A stretch of DNA of 64,000 nucleotides from Sphingopyxis alaskensis RB2256 (GTDB taxonomy: Bacteria > Pseudomonadota > Alphaproteobacteria > Sphingomonadales > Sphingomonadaceae), in contig NC_008048.1 in NCBI RefSeq assembly GCF_000013985.1, positions 2,170,001 to 2,234,000 of the forward strand. Direction: 5' to 3'. The stretch's first letter is position 1. Each line of letters opens with the position of its first letter. This document shows, one piece after another, positions 63,902 through 64,000 of this stretch. The translations under genes were made by a program, and so were the position numbers. The notes below the pieces were generated by a model that worked only from the letters and a program-made list of their open reading frames with translations, did no database searches and was not told where the DNA came from.

Positions 63902-64000
63902 ATGACTCGGCCCCGCACGCTTTACGAAAAAATCTGGGACGCGCATGTCGTCGAACGGCGCGGCGACGGCACCTGCCTGATCTTCATCGACCGCCACCTC
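63902..64000 (+). CDS. leuC: 3-isopropylmalate dehydratase large subunit, N-terminal start (3' truncated by window)
   Basis: The first 33 codons read [20 protein letters not shown] then [12 protein letters not shown], the highly conserved start of LeuC, the aconitase-like [4Fe-4S] enzyme of leucine synthesis. The rest is beyond the window. Confidence 0.93.
   Translation, partial: MTRPRTLYEKIWDAHVVERRGDGTCLIFIDRHL

Overview
The window is a high-GC chromosomal segment from an alphaproteobacterium, most likely a sphingomonad (Sphingopyxis/Sphingomonas-like). The evidence is gene content and order (MucR, alphaproteobacterial Fur, AcnA, ParC, GlpX, ATP12, an NDUFS4-like protein, Usg, CrtZ), very short gene overlaps, and many palindromic REP elements of the type common in sphingomonads. 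The assignment rests on protein resemblance only; no search was run.

Layout. 1-308 is the end of dnaJ. A fragment of an IS5-like transposase follows, then an AhpD-like gene and its ECF41 sigma factor, with a recognisable self-regulatory promoter, and a DoxX gene. 2838-9508 is a housekeeping block on the minus strand: phoH, miaB, plsC, fur, mucR, rimI, tsaB, a RutE-like nitroreductase and an nfuA-like gene. A tRNA-Thr (10501) is followed by a stress-protein region: two small heat-shock proteins, an NDUFS4-like protein, a short two-gene operon with usg, and a groES-groEL operon under a CIRCE operator and a heat-shock type promoter. This ends in two decayed catabolic genes (fumarylacetoacetate hydrolase-like and aspartate dehydrogenase-like).

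16.2-28.9 kb carries accessory and transport genes: a DsbA-fold isomerase, a MarR-emrA-emrB drug efflux operon, a diiron-like hydrolase with a divergent TetR gene, a RelE/HigB-XRE toxin-antitoxin pair, a glutathione transferase, an HWE histidine kinase, a LacI regulator and a TonB siderophore receptor. 28.9-32.8 kb is an accessory island: an HTH protein carrying an in-frame REP, a parD with a nonsense-mutated parE, and a low-GC two-gene cassette (three-Cys-motif Gp37/Gp68 protein plus its partner TcmP), which is the best candidate here for a poorly understood system.

32.8-64 kb is mostly core metabolism and information processing: acnA, tRNA-Val, corA, a MarR-like regulator, a thermonuclease homologue, crcB, rluC, ATP12, an IS5-family insertion sequence placed exactly at the stop codons of two convergent genes, glpX, parC, a GGDEF-EAL protein, a CCA-adding/poly(A) polymerase-family enzyme with a Nudix gene and a DUF1285 gene, folB with a pteridine-reductase-like SDR, an aldehyde dehydrogenase, an SMP-30 lactonase, a VIT-family transporter, DUF2855, a HAD hydrolase, LysR with divergent scoAB, an epimerase, a glutathione transferase, crtZ and the first codons of leuC. 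No CRISPR array, prophage or rRNA operon was seen.
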